Shown here: in pieces, positions 10,492 to 23,117 of the stretch
How the letters are laid out: each line of letters opens with the position of its first letter
How positions within the stretch are numbered: position 1 is the first letter of the stretch
NCBI GenBank assembly: GCA_013396635.1
Contig: WBMW01001305.1
Coordinates: 1,228,201-1,292,200 of the forward strand
From: Penelope pileata
Taxonomy: Eukaryota > Chordata > Aves > Galliformes > Cracidae
Direction of reading: 5' to 3'
Length of the DNA stretch: 64,000 bases
Notes under the pieces: model-generated
Told to the model about the DNA's origin: nothing
The model's database searches: none
Seen by the model: the letters and a program-made list of their open reading frames with translations, nothing else
Made by a program: the position numbers and the translations under genes

Positions 10492-13400
10492 ATATAATTA
10501 CAGAACCTGTATTTACTTCCCTGGTGTCTTAATTTCTTTTCCTTGCTACATCCTGTTGCAGCCTTTACTGGCGCTTTTTGTGGTAAGGTTGTAAACATTC
10601 AGTACATCAGAGAGTCAGAGAAAGGAGCAGGAGAACCAGCTGGGTGATTATGGCTTTTCTTATTGCACCACCAATATGCTGTGACATGGTTATGCCATCT
10701 CTTGATGAGGTTAAGGATTAGCTTTAAAGCCAGCCTGGGCATACCTGCGGATGGAAGGAGGTTGCTTTGCAGCCAGGACTTGCTCTGAGGCATGGGCAGA
10801 GCAGGCAGCTGCTTGCCACAGCAGGCTGTTGAAGGGGCAGGTGTTTGGGGAAGCTTTGAAATGGATCTTTCGCCTGCTGAAAAGCTTGATCTGTCACATA
10901 AAAATCCTTTTTTTGTTAGTACAAAGTGAAAAGTGAGGAGTGCAAGAGTAAAAGACTGAACTAGTGGGCCGTTGGGGTTAACACAAAGCCCACACGGCCA
11001 CTGCAAGTCCACAAAGGCCAAGAAGTAAAAACGTTGGGTACTTTGCAATACAGAATTTACAACTAACATACATAGTTGCAACATACTAGAGAGCATTTTC
11101 TGCAAGTGTAACTGCCCAATTTCCATTATTCAGTGGAGCAGTCAGCTGAGCTGTGAGAGGATAATTGGCTGGAGAATCAACTACAAATGAACAGGAAAGG
11201 GAGTCCAGGCTTTTACCATCCTCTGGGGAGGCAGCTATGGTTGTGTTAGTCCCGTGGATGGCAAGAATTACAAGGTAGTGCAGCAACGTTCCTCCATGCG
11301 CCTATCTGTCTGTGTCTGATTTTGTAACTCATTCTCAGATGCAGGCCTGTTCAGCCACCTCCAGAGGGGTTGCTTGCATGAGGAGCCGACCTCTGTTCTG
11401 CATGAGGTGGGTTTACAGGGCTGTGCATTTCAGCTGTATATTCAGGAAACAGCAGGTGTCCACACTACTTTTTCTGATTTTTATAACCTACTACTGATGA
11501 TTAGAAATTGAAAGCAATTACAGATTACTGCCATTGAAATTCTTCCCATATAAAATACAGAAAACTTATACTGAGGGACCAGCCAATGATGTGTAAATTT
11601 GTTGGACAATTGATTACTTCAAAGAACTTCCTACTTGGAAGAAAAATCTAGGTCACTAAGTGTGAAAGACTGTCGTATTATCCTGCAACAAGTGGATGCA
11701 ATGCAAGAAGCTAAAAGACTATAGTTGTGAGCCAAGAAAGATCAGTGTTCAGAGTCATATTAAAAGCCTTTGTATTCTTTGTTGTGCCAACTTGCATTTT
11801 GTGTATTGTGTCTCTGCTACCAAAGTTTTGTCCGTGACACACAGAACTGAGCATTAGAGATAATTATTAGAAGATAAATGGCAAACGCTCCCCTTCTTTC
11901 CTGCTGGGATCCTGGGTTTTAGAAACGAGCTCTAAATGAGAAGAAAATTTGTATCATACTTGTACAGAGGTATTGGCTGCTTTTCTGAGCTGTTAGAATG
12001 TTTTCTCTTGAGGTGCAGTATCACAGACAGGTGGCTATGAAATTCATGGACATGTTATAACAAGGTAGTTCTCAAAATGTTTGCAAGGCAGTTGCCATTT
12101 AGAATGAATGCACAAATCACAAGCTGACTGTTACGGTAACAGGATCCAGCCCCGTCATGTGTTGGTTACTGTGGGTCTGTTCACTGCAGGAATGGCCATG
12201 GTGTGATGTGGTAGTACTGGGTGCCTGCTGCTCCTCAGCGCTGCAAGTTGTTCCCATGCAAGAAGGCAAGTTTGGGCCCCCAGAATAAGGATAATAGTGA
12301 GCTTGTAGTGGTGGCCAGGGATCAGCACCTGGCACTGCCATATTCCTGTACAGGAGGATCCAGACCAGACACAGGCACTTCAGCAGGATTTCTTTGCTGA
12401 CATATGTCTGGACCACAGTCCCTGTGTTGAAAATATTTTTAGATAATTTTTTATCTATTTGATATAGAACATAGTCCAGTAATCTGTACAGATAAGTACT
12501 TTCAAAACAAATAATAGAAATAGGGTCTTCTGTGACCACTGTAGGATACTTGTTTGCCTCTTAATTTCTGCAACTCAGAAAGCTAACACAAATCTTTCTC
12601 TCTGATTTTTGTCAGAAGGCAGAAGAAGGAAGACAGAAGCTAGCACACATATTACCTTAGCTATATCACCACCTGAGCTCCTATAATAATGTTACACTGG
12701 GAATTAAATTCCACGTACTAATGAACTAATAAATGTTTCCTGTAAGAAAGAGATAGTTTCATTAAAAAAGAAATTACCTTATTTTACTCCCTCTACTCAT
12801 AAGCTATCATTTTTTTTCTCAGAGAAGTTTTTCAAAGTATTTTTCACCTTTGTTGGAAAAAAGGGACATGGTTGTTTAAGCTCACCAGGAAGCACGTCAT
12901 TATCTTTTTGCATCTGACAACAGCCCAGTGGGCCCCACTGTATATCTTTTGAACAGTCACCTTCAATAAGTGAGGTACTGTACTATTTATTCATGCTTGG
13001 TTGGAGAGTGGCTCTCTACAGCTTGTCCGCTGTCACGTTCTGGTCACAGTGGTCATTATGATTTTCTAACTATGCTTAGAGTATTTTTTTAAACTGTTTT
13101 TTGTTTGTTTGTTCATTTGTTTAACATTCTTATTTCAAATGGCGTCCTAAGCATCCTCAAGTATTTATTGGAATGAGGAGCATTTCAGTTCAAACTGTAT
13201 GTTTTTAAATGTTTATAATTCTTAGATATTATAATGTTTGGAGGGTAAAGTAACATTGACTCAGAAAAGTTTCTAATTGATTTAGTGTCTTATCCGTCTT
13301 TATTTGTATTGCTAGAGTGTTGTGCTAGATACTGTGCGGACCTGTACACGTTGCAGAATGCCAAGAGCAAAGTCCTACCAAGCATAAGGAGTGGAGGAGG

Positions 13401-16400
13401 CTGTGTCAAGCTCGTTGTCTTTGAAACATTGCCATTGACGGTGCTCTCCAGTGACTGGAAAGGGGACAATGTTATGGCCATGCTCGAAAGAGTCAAGAAG
13501 GAGGATCCATGCGTATGAAAACAAACAGGTGACCAGGTCTAGTCAACCTGGGTATTCCAAAGGCAGAATCATGCCTGGGCAGCCTAGTGCTGTCTGTGAT
13601 GAGCTGGCTGTCTGCGTGGCCAAGGGGAGAGCAGAGGCACCTCTGTTTTGGCTTCGGTAAGGCACAACATGCTCTTCAGCCACCCCTGTGGCAGAATGGA
13701 GAGCACCCTCAGCAGACATGGGCAGCACCTAACAGGTTCCTCCTGCTTTCTGTGCTGAAGGCAATGCTGCCATCCAGAGGGACCTCTGCAAGCTGGAGAA
13801 ACGGTTGGGACCTAGCAAGGTGACAGACAAAGGCCGAGTCCTGCTGCAGTGAAGCTTCACCCACTGCCAACCTGCAGCCTGGGACCGCTCACCTTGAAGC
13901 AGCTGTGCAGGACAGGGCCTGGGCCGGGAGGCGACCCCCAAATTTTGTGATGGACAAACTGAGCACAGGGCTGCAGTGCACCCTTGTGGCAGCAGAGCCT
14001 TACTGAACTCTGTGCTGCGTTAGCAAAACCGTGACTGGCAGAGTAAGGGACACGGCAACTCTCTGCTTGCCAATTTTGAAGCTGCACCTGGTGTCAGGTG
14101 TCCACTCTGGGGACTCTGATGCAAGAAAGATGTTGGCAAATTGGAGCAAGCATAGGAGAAGGCCATAGAGGTGATTAGGAACTGAGTGCACAGTATGGAA
14201 GAGAGCACAATAGGTTTGTTGAGCCTAGGGACGGCTGCAACAGTGTATGTATGACCCCACCATCATAACTCATTAAAGAATGTTGAAAGATAAAAAGTCT
14301 TCTGCTGAGAGCTGAAAAGCTGAAAGCGTTGTATTTCAGGGCACTTAGAAGCTGCAGGAAAATTTGTGATACTAAATACAAACTAAGCATTTGTAATATA
14401 GTGGGGACCACCTATGAAATGCTGAACAAATGAAGACGAGCATCTTACCTGTAGTAGGCTGAAAGGGAGCTACAAGGAGGATGTGCATGGAAAGGTTAAA
14501 GTTCAAGTAACACTGGGGAAATTATTTTTGCTGCAGTTTTGTGGCTGAGTTTTAGAAGATCTGAGGTTGTATTTTCAGGCCATAAAAGGGATGTTGCAGA
14601 AATTGCAATGTGGTGTATTTCAGGTCTCTGTGAGTTTTACTTAAACAAATATGGTTTCAAAAATGAGTAATTTGTTTAAATGATCTGAAACCCTTTAACC
14701 TGAAATATGTTTTGATGAAAATTTTTTCATTGACTTTGGTCCCATCTTCTGTTCGCAGCCAAGCAACTTCAATTAGTGCATCAAGTACCATAGCTAACAC
14801 CTTCTCCATTTATCTCTGGGTATGTGTGTTCTGGTTCAATGGACTGTTTTAGTTTGAATTGTATATTTCTTTAGCACTCTATCAGACCTAAGAAGGAAAG
14901 ATATATATAAAAATTGGTCTTTTTTTTTTTTTTTTGGACATGGACTGTTATTAAAGGATATGTTGACAATGTAGTAAAGTAGCAGCAAGAGGATAAAGGA
15001 CACTGTAACAGACAGTAAGGCCACTGCTAGCTGAATCTGATGAATATGCGCTAGTTTATGCAGGGAAGATGGTGAATTCAAGAATGGTGTTTGCAATCAC
15101 AACAGAAGGGTTACAGAAGCTGGAGACAGCTTTCTGTGTCTGCAGAACTGGCCAGCAAAATCCACAGGACGTAGATGTGCTGTCAAATGTAAATCCACTG
15201 CTCAAAAAATCTCTCTCTAAAAACAAATTCAGATCTGTATAACCATAAAAACAAAATATTTGTCTTCCCCTTAAATAAATGCAGCCAAATATTGTGATTT
15301 TATTGTTCGAGCAAGTGGAACAAAACTGAAAGACAGAGTTCAAACCTTAGCAGCTTAGTAATTCTTCAGTGGTTGTCTGGGAAAAAAGATGTTCTTGAAT
15401 GCCTCCACTATTTGTCTAAACCTCTTTTCATCAGGTGTGCTAAGAAGAGGAACAGGCACAGCTGGACTTGCAGCCCTGCAAGTGCCAAGATGGCCATGGC
15501 TGGCACCATGAAGCAGCTTGTGTTAGGAAGAGAGCTGGCAAGTTCAGGTCCATCTTACATGAAATGGTTTGTCTGTGCTGGTTCTGGGAGTTGCACTGGT
15601 CAGGTGCTAGCTGCTGTGAGCTGCTTTCCTAGGCCAGCTGCAGCCAGCGTCATCAGAGCACACAGGCATCTTTTTCAAAGTCTGCGGTTTGCACTGTGGA
15701 TATACAATGTAATTTTGGCAGATTTAAATGCTGAACACGCACAGCAGCCAGCTTGTACTGTCAGAGCAGGAAATCTGAGCCCTGGTTTTCGGGATACTTC
15801 AGTCAACAAGAACCCCTACTGCACTGCAGACCCCAAAAAGGTTCTTCTCCAACTTGGGATATTTCCATTTATTTTCCCCAGGATTTTGTGTTTCCTTCAG
15901 TAACTCTCATGCTCATAAAAAGATACCATTTTTGGTTAAGCCTTCTCTGCAGTCATCCATCCAAGTTACTTTTCTGCTCAGACACTTCCTCCGCTCCAGC
16001 TGTAAGAGGGAGGCTTTTCCTGCTGTTCAAGGATTGACTTGTGCCAGCCAAGCTCTCACCATCTCACATCTCAAACTATTGCAGCCCTGTCCTGCCTAGC
16101 CTTCTGATAGCATCAGCTGACACTTTGATCCTCTCTAGCTCCTTCCCTGACCACATTAATCCACTCCACTTGTTTCGCCAGCCCTCTATCAGCCTCCTGA
16201 GTATCAGATCTCAGTTTTTATGGTCTGCTAAGATGTCAGCTCCCTCCTCCATTTCCTGACTGAAGTCAGTCTTCATTTTCTAGCAAGTGCTGGTGAGGTT
16301 TTTCCATTATGCCCTTGAATTTGAAAGCAGCTTCCCAAATTACCAAGTCACCAAACAGTCCATCTTCAAAATTCTCCCTACAGCCCACTTGCAGCAGCAA

Positions 16401-18050
16401 AAACCCACCTCCCACCTCTCCCAAATAAAAGAACCACCACCACAACACCTGCAGGGAGAGTAAAACTGGCAGAAGATTTTGGAAACTCTGTCTGGAACTC
16501 AGATTTTAGCACTTAAGAAAACCTAAGAATAGGGGACCGCACAGCCATGACCCTTCTTATTTCATCTATCTAAACTCTGTCAGCCTTGACTGCACTAAGC
16601 ACATTTTCTGGCAGAGCTGATGCTTGCTTTACAGGGTCAATGATGCCTGCAAATGCTTCCTTTTTGCGATATATTATCTCCTCGGGAAGGCAGGTGGTAG
16701 CTTCATTCAAAGTTAATTCTTATGTTCAACTGTGCCAAATCAGCTTTTCACATGCAATTTGAATTTTAAAATGTTCTCTAGCATCTTCTGCAGAGGCTGA
16801 ATGAAAATCCTCAATGCCTGACTTCACCAGAGATGTTCCAAGGCTGTCACGGTCAAACAGTGTGAGCCTAGCTGTTGTGAAACAGAGCAAAGGAAATAGT
16901 ACAATTTTCATTGATATAAAAGCAAATCCACTCTTGATTTTCTTGCCAGCGTAACTCCATATGTGACCCCACAGAGACAAGCTCCATTTTGCTGGGGGTT
17001 CTGCAGGCAGCCAACCCACCAGCAAAACAGCAGTATGAAGAGAAGGGTGCACAAGGCATGCCTTATGGTGGGTCTTAATTTCCCTTCCTGCTGACCTGCA
17101 CCAGAGGGACAAAAGATCTGCGTCCCATTGCCTTTCTGCCCCTGAGCCCAGGGCCACAGCAATCGCCTTTCATATCTTGAAAAAAAGTTGATCCTCTGGA
17201 ACACCTCAAGACCATGCCTCACTCCTGCCCTGTCACAGAGATTCCCTTCTTGTGTCCGGTCTTCCTGCCTCCCTCCCCTGGCTGAAAGGCAATCAGAGTT
17301 CCTTTAGCAAAACCCTCCAGTGTGAGATTTACCTGTGACTTTCACATGTGAGTGTTTGCTGATGAATTATTCAGCCCTCAAGAAAAATGAGATAGGAACA
17401 GGAACACAATGCTCAATGATGTTTGGACTTCATTAGTGAATGCTTTCTGCTTGTGACAGCTACCAAACCATAAATCCCGCATTCCAGTTCTTTGCTGATG
17501 CTAAACAGACTACACTTATATTCCCTCCACTCTTTTCTATCCATCTTTGGAATACATTAGGGGTGATAGGAACATGCAAGGATGGACACTTTCTGCCACC
17601 TGAGCTCTTTGTGCTGCCAGATCTGTCACGAAGCTCATGAACCAGCTTCAGTTGTTGCTCTCTGTAAATGACTTAGTCATGCAACTACTGATCAGTGGTA
17701 GTAAAGGCACCAGAACTGTTCAGATCAAGAGGGTAATAAGAATTACATCCACATTTTCAAGAGCAAAAGTTAATTTTAAAAGCTAGAACTTGCTGTTCCC
17801 TCTCCGGGACCTGGAATTCTGGAGAAGTTCTCTTGTACCTTCTAAATCATTGGAGCTAGCCTGCTCAACAGTCCTGCGTCATGGGGGAAAAAAGCATTAA
17901 ACAATTTTAGCCGCCTTCTGAAAATACTTAACTCCTCACGTATGTCACCTGTCATTATTTACATCTATTTTTAAAGTAAATTAATGGAGATTTGAGATAA
18001 TTTGCCTTTAAATTTTTATCCTGTAGCAACTATAACTATATTCCAGGGTG
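10492..18050. other. Intergenic, no gene recognised
   Basis: This is AT-rich sequence downstream of ZNF385B. The longest open frames (10599-11126 minus, 175 codons; 15373-15903 plus, 176 codons; 12117-12539 minus, 140 codons) have no recognisable domain, unremarkable composition and no splice or poly(A) context, so I treat them as chance. A 16-base T run lies at 14920-14935. A moderately GC-richer patch at about 13300-14200 could be an unclassified old repeat, but I cannot name one. Confidence 0.6.
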
Positions 18051-18058
18051 ATGCTCCA

Positions 18059-18072
18059 CCAGCAGAGGGAGG
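18059..18072 (+). promoter_or_regulatory. Candidate CTCF motif (forward)
   Basis: CCAGCAGAGGGAGG matches the CTCF core CCASYAGRKGGCRS except for A in place of the C after the G run. It is preceded by CTCCA. It sits in intergenic DNA about 8 kb after ZNF385B and points toward the SESTD1-side CpG island. Confidence 0.35.
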
Positions 18073-18510
18073 AGGCAGATCGGTAGCTCTGTCCTGATTG
18101 TAAAACTGAGAGTGGGCAAGGTGAGAGCTCTCACAGATAGTTTGTAAGATGCTAGGAGGTACAGTGCACTCACACACATTTAAGGAGGAAAATGTGCTTA
18201 TAAAGGTGTATTTTTCTGACTGCCAGTGTTTGTTTTACATTGTGAGTAATCAAGAACTCAATTGTGCTTAGCAATGCACTTCCGTGTTGTGCCTTAAAGA
18301 ATACCTGACTAAAGAGTTAAACCAGATAAGTAAAGTACTAAACCAGATAGATAGATAAAGTTGATAGCTCTTATGAAGTGTGCCATCAAGGAGAGGGCTC
18401 AATGTCAAGAAATTCATTGGCCACTCTAACCAATTTTCTCTTTCTGTGCACTATGGCTATGGCTATCACCTATAAAATGTAATTTCACACTAAAAGCCTT
18501 AAAGATGTTT

Positions 18511-18650
18511 GTTGGTTGGGGGGGGGATGGTTGAGGGGTTTTTGTTTTTTTTTTTTTTTTATTTTTTTTGTTTGGTTGGGGGGGGGATGGTTGAGGGGTT
18601 TTTGTTTTTTTTTTTTATTTTTATTTTTTTTGATTGGTTGGGTTTTTTTT
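18511..18650 (+). repeat. 60-bp G-rich/T-rich minisatellite, about 2.3 copies
   Basis: Bases 18513-18540 and 18573-18600 are identical at an exact 60-base period. Each unit has TTGGTT, a run of nine G, ATGGTTGAGGGG, then a long T tract interrupted by A. A degraded third start (TGATTGGTTGGG then T12) begins at 18631. The plus strand thus carries two G9 and two G4 runs plus several GG pairs. Confidence 0.9.
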
Positions 18651-19226
18651 TTTAATGTTTTTTTCAGCATTTTTATTCCTGGAGCTACAATTTAAACAGC
18701 CAAATTTGATTATGTGACTTGAAAATGCAGAAGAGATCTGTTCATTTTCCACAAAGCACATTTACGTTTACTGACAACATCTTGAGATTCAGGAAATGTT
18801 TCAAGTCAATGAGTTACCAGAAAGTAATGAAAAACTTAGCTGATGGTTGTTACTTCTTTCTGTTTGTATGTTTATTGGACGTGATTACTCCAAGTAGACA
18901 CTTGCACACTATACTTCTGTGGTAACAGCACATTGATAATGAGCATTCCAAGACTACTAGAATTCATCAATTATTTCCAATACTTCAGTAAAAATGTTGG
19001 TGAGAACCAAAGAATAACACATTTTCTTCTTGACATGAAAAAGGATGTCTCTCATCCTGATTCATCAGCATTGTTTGACTATGGCTTAAGGAAGAAACAA
19101 ATGAACTCAAAAAAACTTTTTGTTCGTCTGGAGACAGCAATAGAGAGCTTGAGGTCACTGGCAAAATGTTGGCTTCTCAACACATTTGTTTAGCAATAAG
19201 GAAGAAAAAACAGTGCTTTTGCACAT
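18651..19226. other. Intergenic, nothing recognised
   Basis: AT-rich sequence between the minisatellite and the CR1 tail. Short open frames here have no family resemblance. Confidence 0.6.
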
Positions 19227-19380
19227 CATGGATGCTCCCTCCCTGGATGTGTTCAAGGTGGTGTTGGATGGGGCTTTGAGCAACCGGAGCGAGTGTGAAG
19301 TGTCCCTGCCCATGGCGGGAGGGGGTGGAACTAGATAGTCTTCAAGGTTCCTCCTGACCCAAACCATTCTGTGATCTTCT
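19227..19380 (+). mobile_element. CR1 LINE 3' end, strongly 5'-truncated
   Basis: The sequence follows the well-known CR1 3' untranslated region. It begins with 'ggatgctccctccctggatg', then 'gtgttcaaggtggtgttgga', 'tccctgcccatggcggga', 'ggaactagatagtcttcaag', and the terminal 'cccaaaccattctgtgatct', which corresponds to the ATTCTATG-type 8-mer tail of CR1. Only about 150 bases are left, so this is a dead insertion with no coding part. CR1 is the dominant LINE of birds, crocodilians and turtles, which supports the avian assignment. Confidence 0.88.
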
Positions 19381-21106
19381 TACTTTGATATGAAACCTGC
19401 ACATGAGGCTAAGACTGCACCATGTGGTTTGGAGGCTACTCCACTACTAATACAAATGTCAAGTAGACTGATGACTGTTGAAATGAGATAACTGCTCATA
19501 TACCTCAATGTGTCAAAGAGGAATACCATTTAAGTGATTACCAAATAGAATTTAAATACAGTGTGTCTGTTTAACAGAAACCCTCTCAAGACTTTATTGA
19601 CATGACAAGGCATCCTTCTCTCTGAAGCATCCTGTGTGGAAAATTTATTACAGCCTTGATCACATCCTAAACTATCTGATTTTTCCAAAATATACATAAG
19701 GCTTTTCTTACTTAAGGAATGGACTTAAGCAAAGGTCAGTAGAAATAGTGTCCAAACAGCACATCTGTTAAGAAGGTATGAAACAACAATAAAGATCTTG
19801 GTTTTTCACACTAGACTCTTATTTCACCACATCATCAAAGAAATCATCTTTTCTCATTGTGACAGACAAAAAAGATGACAATCATCAAACTTTTGCTTGG
19901 TATTTGGAAGGCTGAGAGCAGTGATCGTTCCCACCTTTTCTCAACGCTTGACTGTGTGCTTTCAACAAGTGGTTCAGACAACGATGCATTTCAGCAGATC
20001 ATCGACTTTAAAATAAGAAAAATCTTCAACTCCATGAATGTTTCTTTCATATATAATTGAGACAAGGGGAGTTTTTGTTATTGCTTGTTGATGAAAAGAA
20101 ACCCACACCCTTAAAAACAGCTCGCGATTCTTTGCAAGGGGGAAACCACGGGCAGTTCTACTGGGACTGAATCAAAGCAACCTGTGAAACCAGCTGCCAG
20201 GCCTCTGTGCTGATGGGAAATAAGCCTCACAAATCTCATGTTACTAAAAGGAAGAGCTAAGAGTGATGATAACACTACTGTTCTTCCCTTTGCCCTGTAA
20301 TGGAAAGGAGGAGGGGGATGAAGCCAGTCTCTTCAACCAGCTGACTGCCCTGAACAAAACTCTTGGAAAACTTGGATGTTTGGTTTCTCTGAACTCTGGA
20401 AATTATCTTGTAACTTGTGACTCTACAGACAGCCTGCATGGGGCTGGCTCCTTGTTGTGGAGGACCTGGAGCCATGCCAAAGCTGATCTCTGGGAAATAC
20501 ATGCAGGTATTGTAAAGAGAAAAATCCAGGTTTCAAAGTTATTTATGTCTGCCATGTAACAGTAGATCAATCTAATTCATGTTTTGGTTTCAGTGTACTG
20601 TTGAAAATGCATGATATTTGGTCTGTGTATACTCCTGATGGTGAAAATATTTATTTCTATTTGATAGCAAGGATCTTATTCTTAGTAGAGCTAAAACAAT
20701 AAGCAAGCAGAACATGTTTTTCTTCAGAGTTCACTGTTTCAAGTCAATAGAATTGCCACAGAATCTAATAAGACACTTTAAAAATACAGTATAGAGTAAA
20801 ATGTTACATCTTGTAACAGCATCTTGTGGACACATTAAAAACTCTTATACATCATTACTTACAATCCAAAAACTAAAGCAAAAAGATAATAATAATAAAA
20901 AAGACTAAAAATGAAAGACGCAAGTCCTTAAATCTGGAATTATGTATCTTTATCCGGATCCAAGATATGTGGGGCCTCAGGTCTCTGAACAATGGAGATA
21001 CATATACCATGATGCAAATAGTATTGTGAAGGATAAAATTTTTCTAAGAATTTTTAGAGAGAATCTTCCAAGCTGAATGTAATTATTGAAACTTAAGGAA
21101 GAAAAC

Positions 21107-21125
21107 CAACAAACAAACAAACAAA
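21107..21125. repeat. (AAAC)n microsatellite
   Basis: About four and a half units of AAAC lie in an A-rich context. Simple repeat. Confidence 0.85.
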
Positions 21126-23102
21126 GAAGTGTAAACCCAAAGAACCTCTAACTGGAAAATCAATTAGATGTAAGACCAAGTAACGTTTCTAATGGGATTA
21201 CTGTAACTTTTCAACAGAAATGAAAAACATAAGGAGTTGATGAATGAAGAGCAACAGAATTTGAAATAGTTTGTACAACTTGTGTTTCACTGTGGATTAG
21301 AGTTTTGCCTAAAGTTAGAACTCTAAAGATGTATAGCACAACTGAAATGGTACCTCTGGGATTGCAAAAGCTAATCATCCTTTGCAGGTCACAGCTAACA
21401 CAGCAGCTCCTGCATAGAAGCAGAAATATCCTTTGGAAGCAACCTCTGATCCTTCTGCCAAGCCCCGGCCTTAAGTGCTTGCCCATGAATCCCTGGTGAT
21501 ACTTCCTGCCCCTTGTGTTATTGGGTCCAAGCAATAAATGACTCAAAGAGGATGTAAATGCGTACATATCTCTCAATGTGTATGCTATATGCCAGCTCAG
21601 ACTCATCAGCCAGTGCATAACTATGCCTAATTTCACATAACTTCTGAACTTGGTCCATTAAGAAAACTTAAACTAATATAATTGATGCTCTCTGAGGCAC
21701 CAAGAATCTGACCTTAAATGAACTGAATACAAAACTGCCTGGTGACTGATTTTTCAATTCAATTATTTTTACTTTAGATGTTAGATGTGACACTTTGCAG
21801 GCTACTGAATCTAGGCCAAATAGATGGGATATTAATAATAACCAGTTCTCTGTGAAATCTAAGGGCTGTGTTTAACAGTGAATTGAGACTGCAGAATCCT
21901 GCAAAGCCTGAGTTTTGTGCAAGTCTCATACAAGACAAAGCCAGAGTTGCCCAGACTGTAATAGATGTTCAAAACTCATCCAGAGTTATTCTTCCCCACT
22001 CTGTGTGCCTCCTCTGTGAGCAATTCTGGGCATCACAGACACAGAGAGAAGCAGGAGGTCTCTAAGCTGCAATTCTCTGCATCCTTGTTTAATTCATTTT
22101 CTTTCTATTCCTGAGGAAAGTAAATGAGAGAGTCCTTGTTAACCGCCTCATGTAAGTACAAGTGAAGATGCAGGTGCTTCCCTCAGATCCTCACCTTGCT
22201 TTTCTGAAAGGTACTGGGAGCTTTTGTTCCATTCTTTACTGTAACGTGGCCTAAAATATGCTGAAGGGTGATGTGCACGCCTTGGGCTGGATTTGCTTCT
22301 TCCTCACACATGCAGCAAGTCCGACCATCCCTGTGGGAATTCAGGGCAGGTTTATTTCTGCACTTGGCAGATAATGATTTTGTACCAGGGATTTGATTAG
22401 TAGCCCTGGTGACTGTTCATAGTTTATTCAAGCTTCTGCTCCAGATGGCTTAAAAAATAAATAAATGAATAAAATCCTCTGCACAGCGAATTAACGCAGA
22501 AATGAAGAGCTAGACAAATATCAGAAAGAGGCATTTAGATTGTGATTGGCCAAAACAGCATTTAAAATTTTATTGCAGATGTAAAGACTCAGGGAGGTTG
22601 AGATGGAGGGCAAAGATAGAGTTATGTTTGATTTGAAAAATAAACTGATTTATCAACTACAGGATTTTTAAAAAATATTTTGAAGTGAAACCTAAATAAA
22701 CACATCCTATTTAGTGCCTCTTCTGTTCATGCTTTTATTTTTTTGTCTTGTAGATATAATTAGGAGCTCTGTCTTGTTGAAACTCCAAGACAGCCTTACA
22801 CAGGAGTGGAAGGCTTTTTCCAGGCGTGCTGGTGAGTGCTCTGTGTCTGGGCGGGCTTTAGGGAACCCTTGAAATGAGCGGTGAGCTGCTGCCAACCACC
22901 TGCAGTGTGAGTGTTTGGGGAGCACCGTCTGCATCTTGTTGCTCTGATGCAAAATGGAGAAAGGTATGGGGAGATCAGAAGTGTCTCTCTCTTACTATTG
23001 TGTGGGTGTGTTGGCAGCTAATGAGAATTTCTCCTTTTTTCCTTCCCATAATTCCTGAATCCCTCAGTTAGTAGAGCTGAGGTGCTGCTGGATGGCTTGG
23101 TG

Positions 23103-23117
23103 ACACCTGGTGGCAAA
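23103..23117 (+). promoter_or_regulatory. Weak CTCF-like motif
   Basis: ACACCTGGTGGCAAA resembles the CTCF core CCACCAGGTGGCAG with two or three differences. The 13-mer ACACCTGGTGGCA recurs exactly at 48770-48782 on the same strand. It also contains an E-box (CACCTG), so other factors could explain it. Confidence 0.2.

Noticed and set aside
10599..11126. 175-codon minus-strand open frame just after ZNF385B
   Set aside because: No recognisable domain or repeat family; likely a chance frame.
13285..13518. 77-codon plus-strand frame preceded by a weak pyrimidine/AG tract, looking like an exon
   Set aside because: The protein has no family resemblance and no partner exons or conserved donor were found.
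15373..15903. 176-codon plus-strand open frame
   Set aside because: No recognisable domain, no splice or poly(A) context, and a second unrelated frame overlaps it. Length alone is not convincing in 64 kb.
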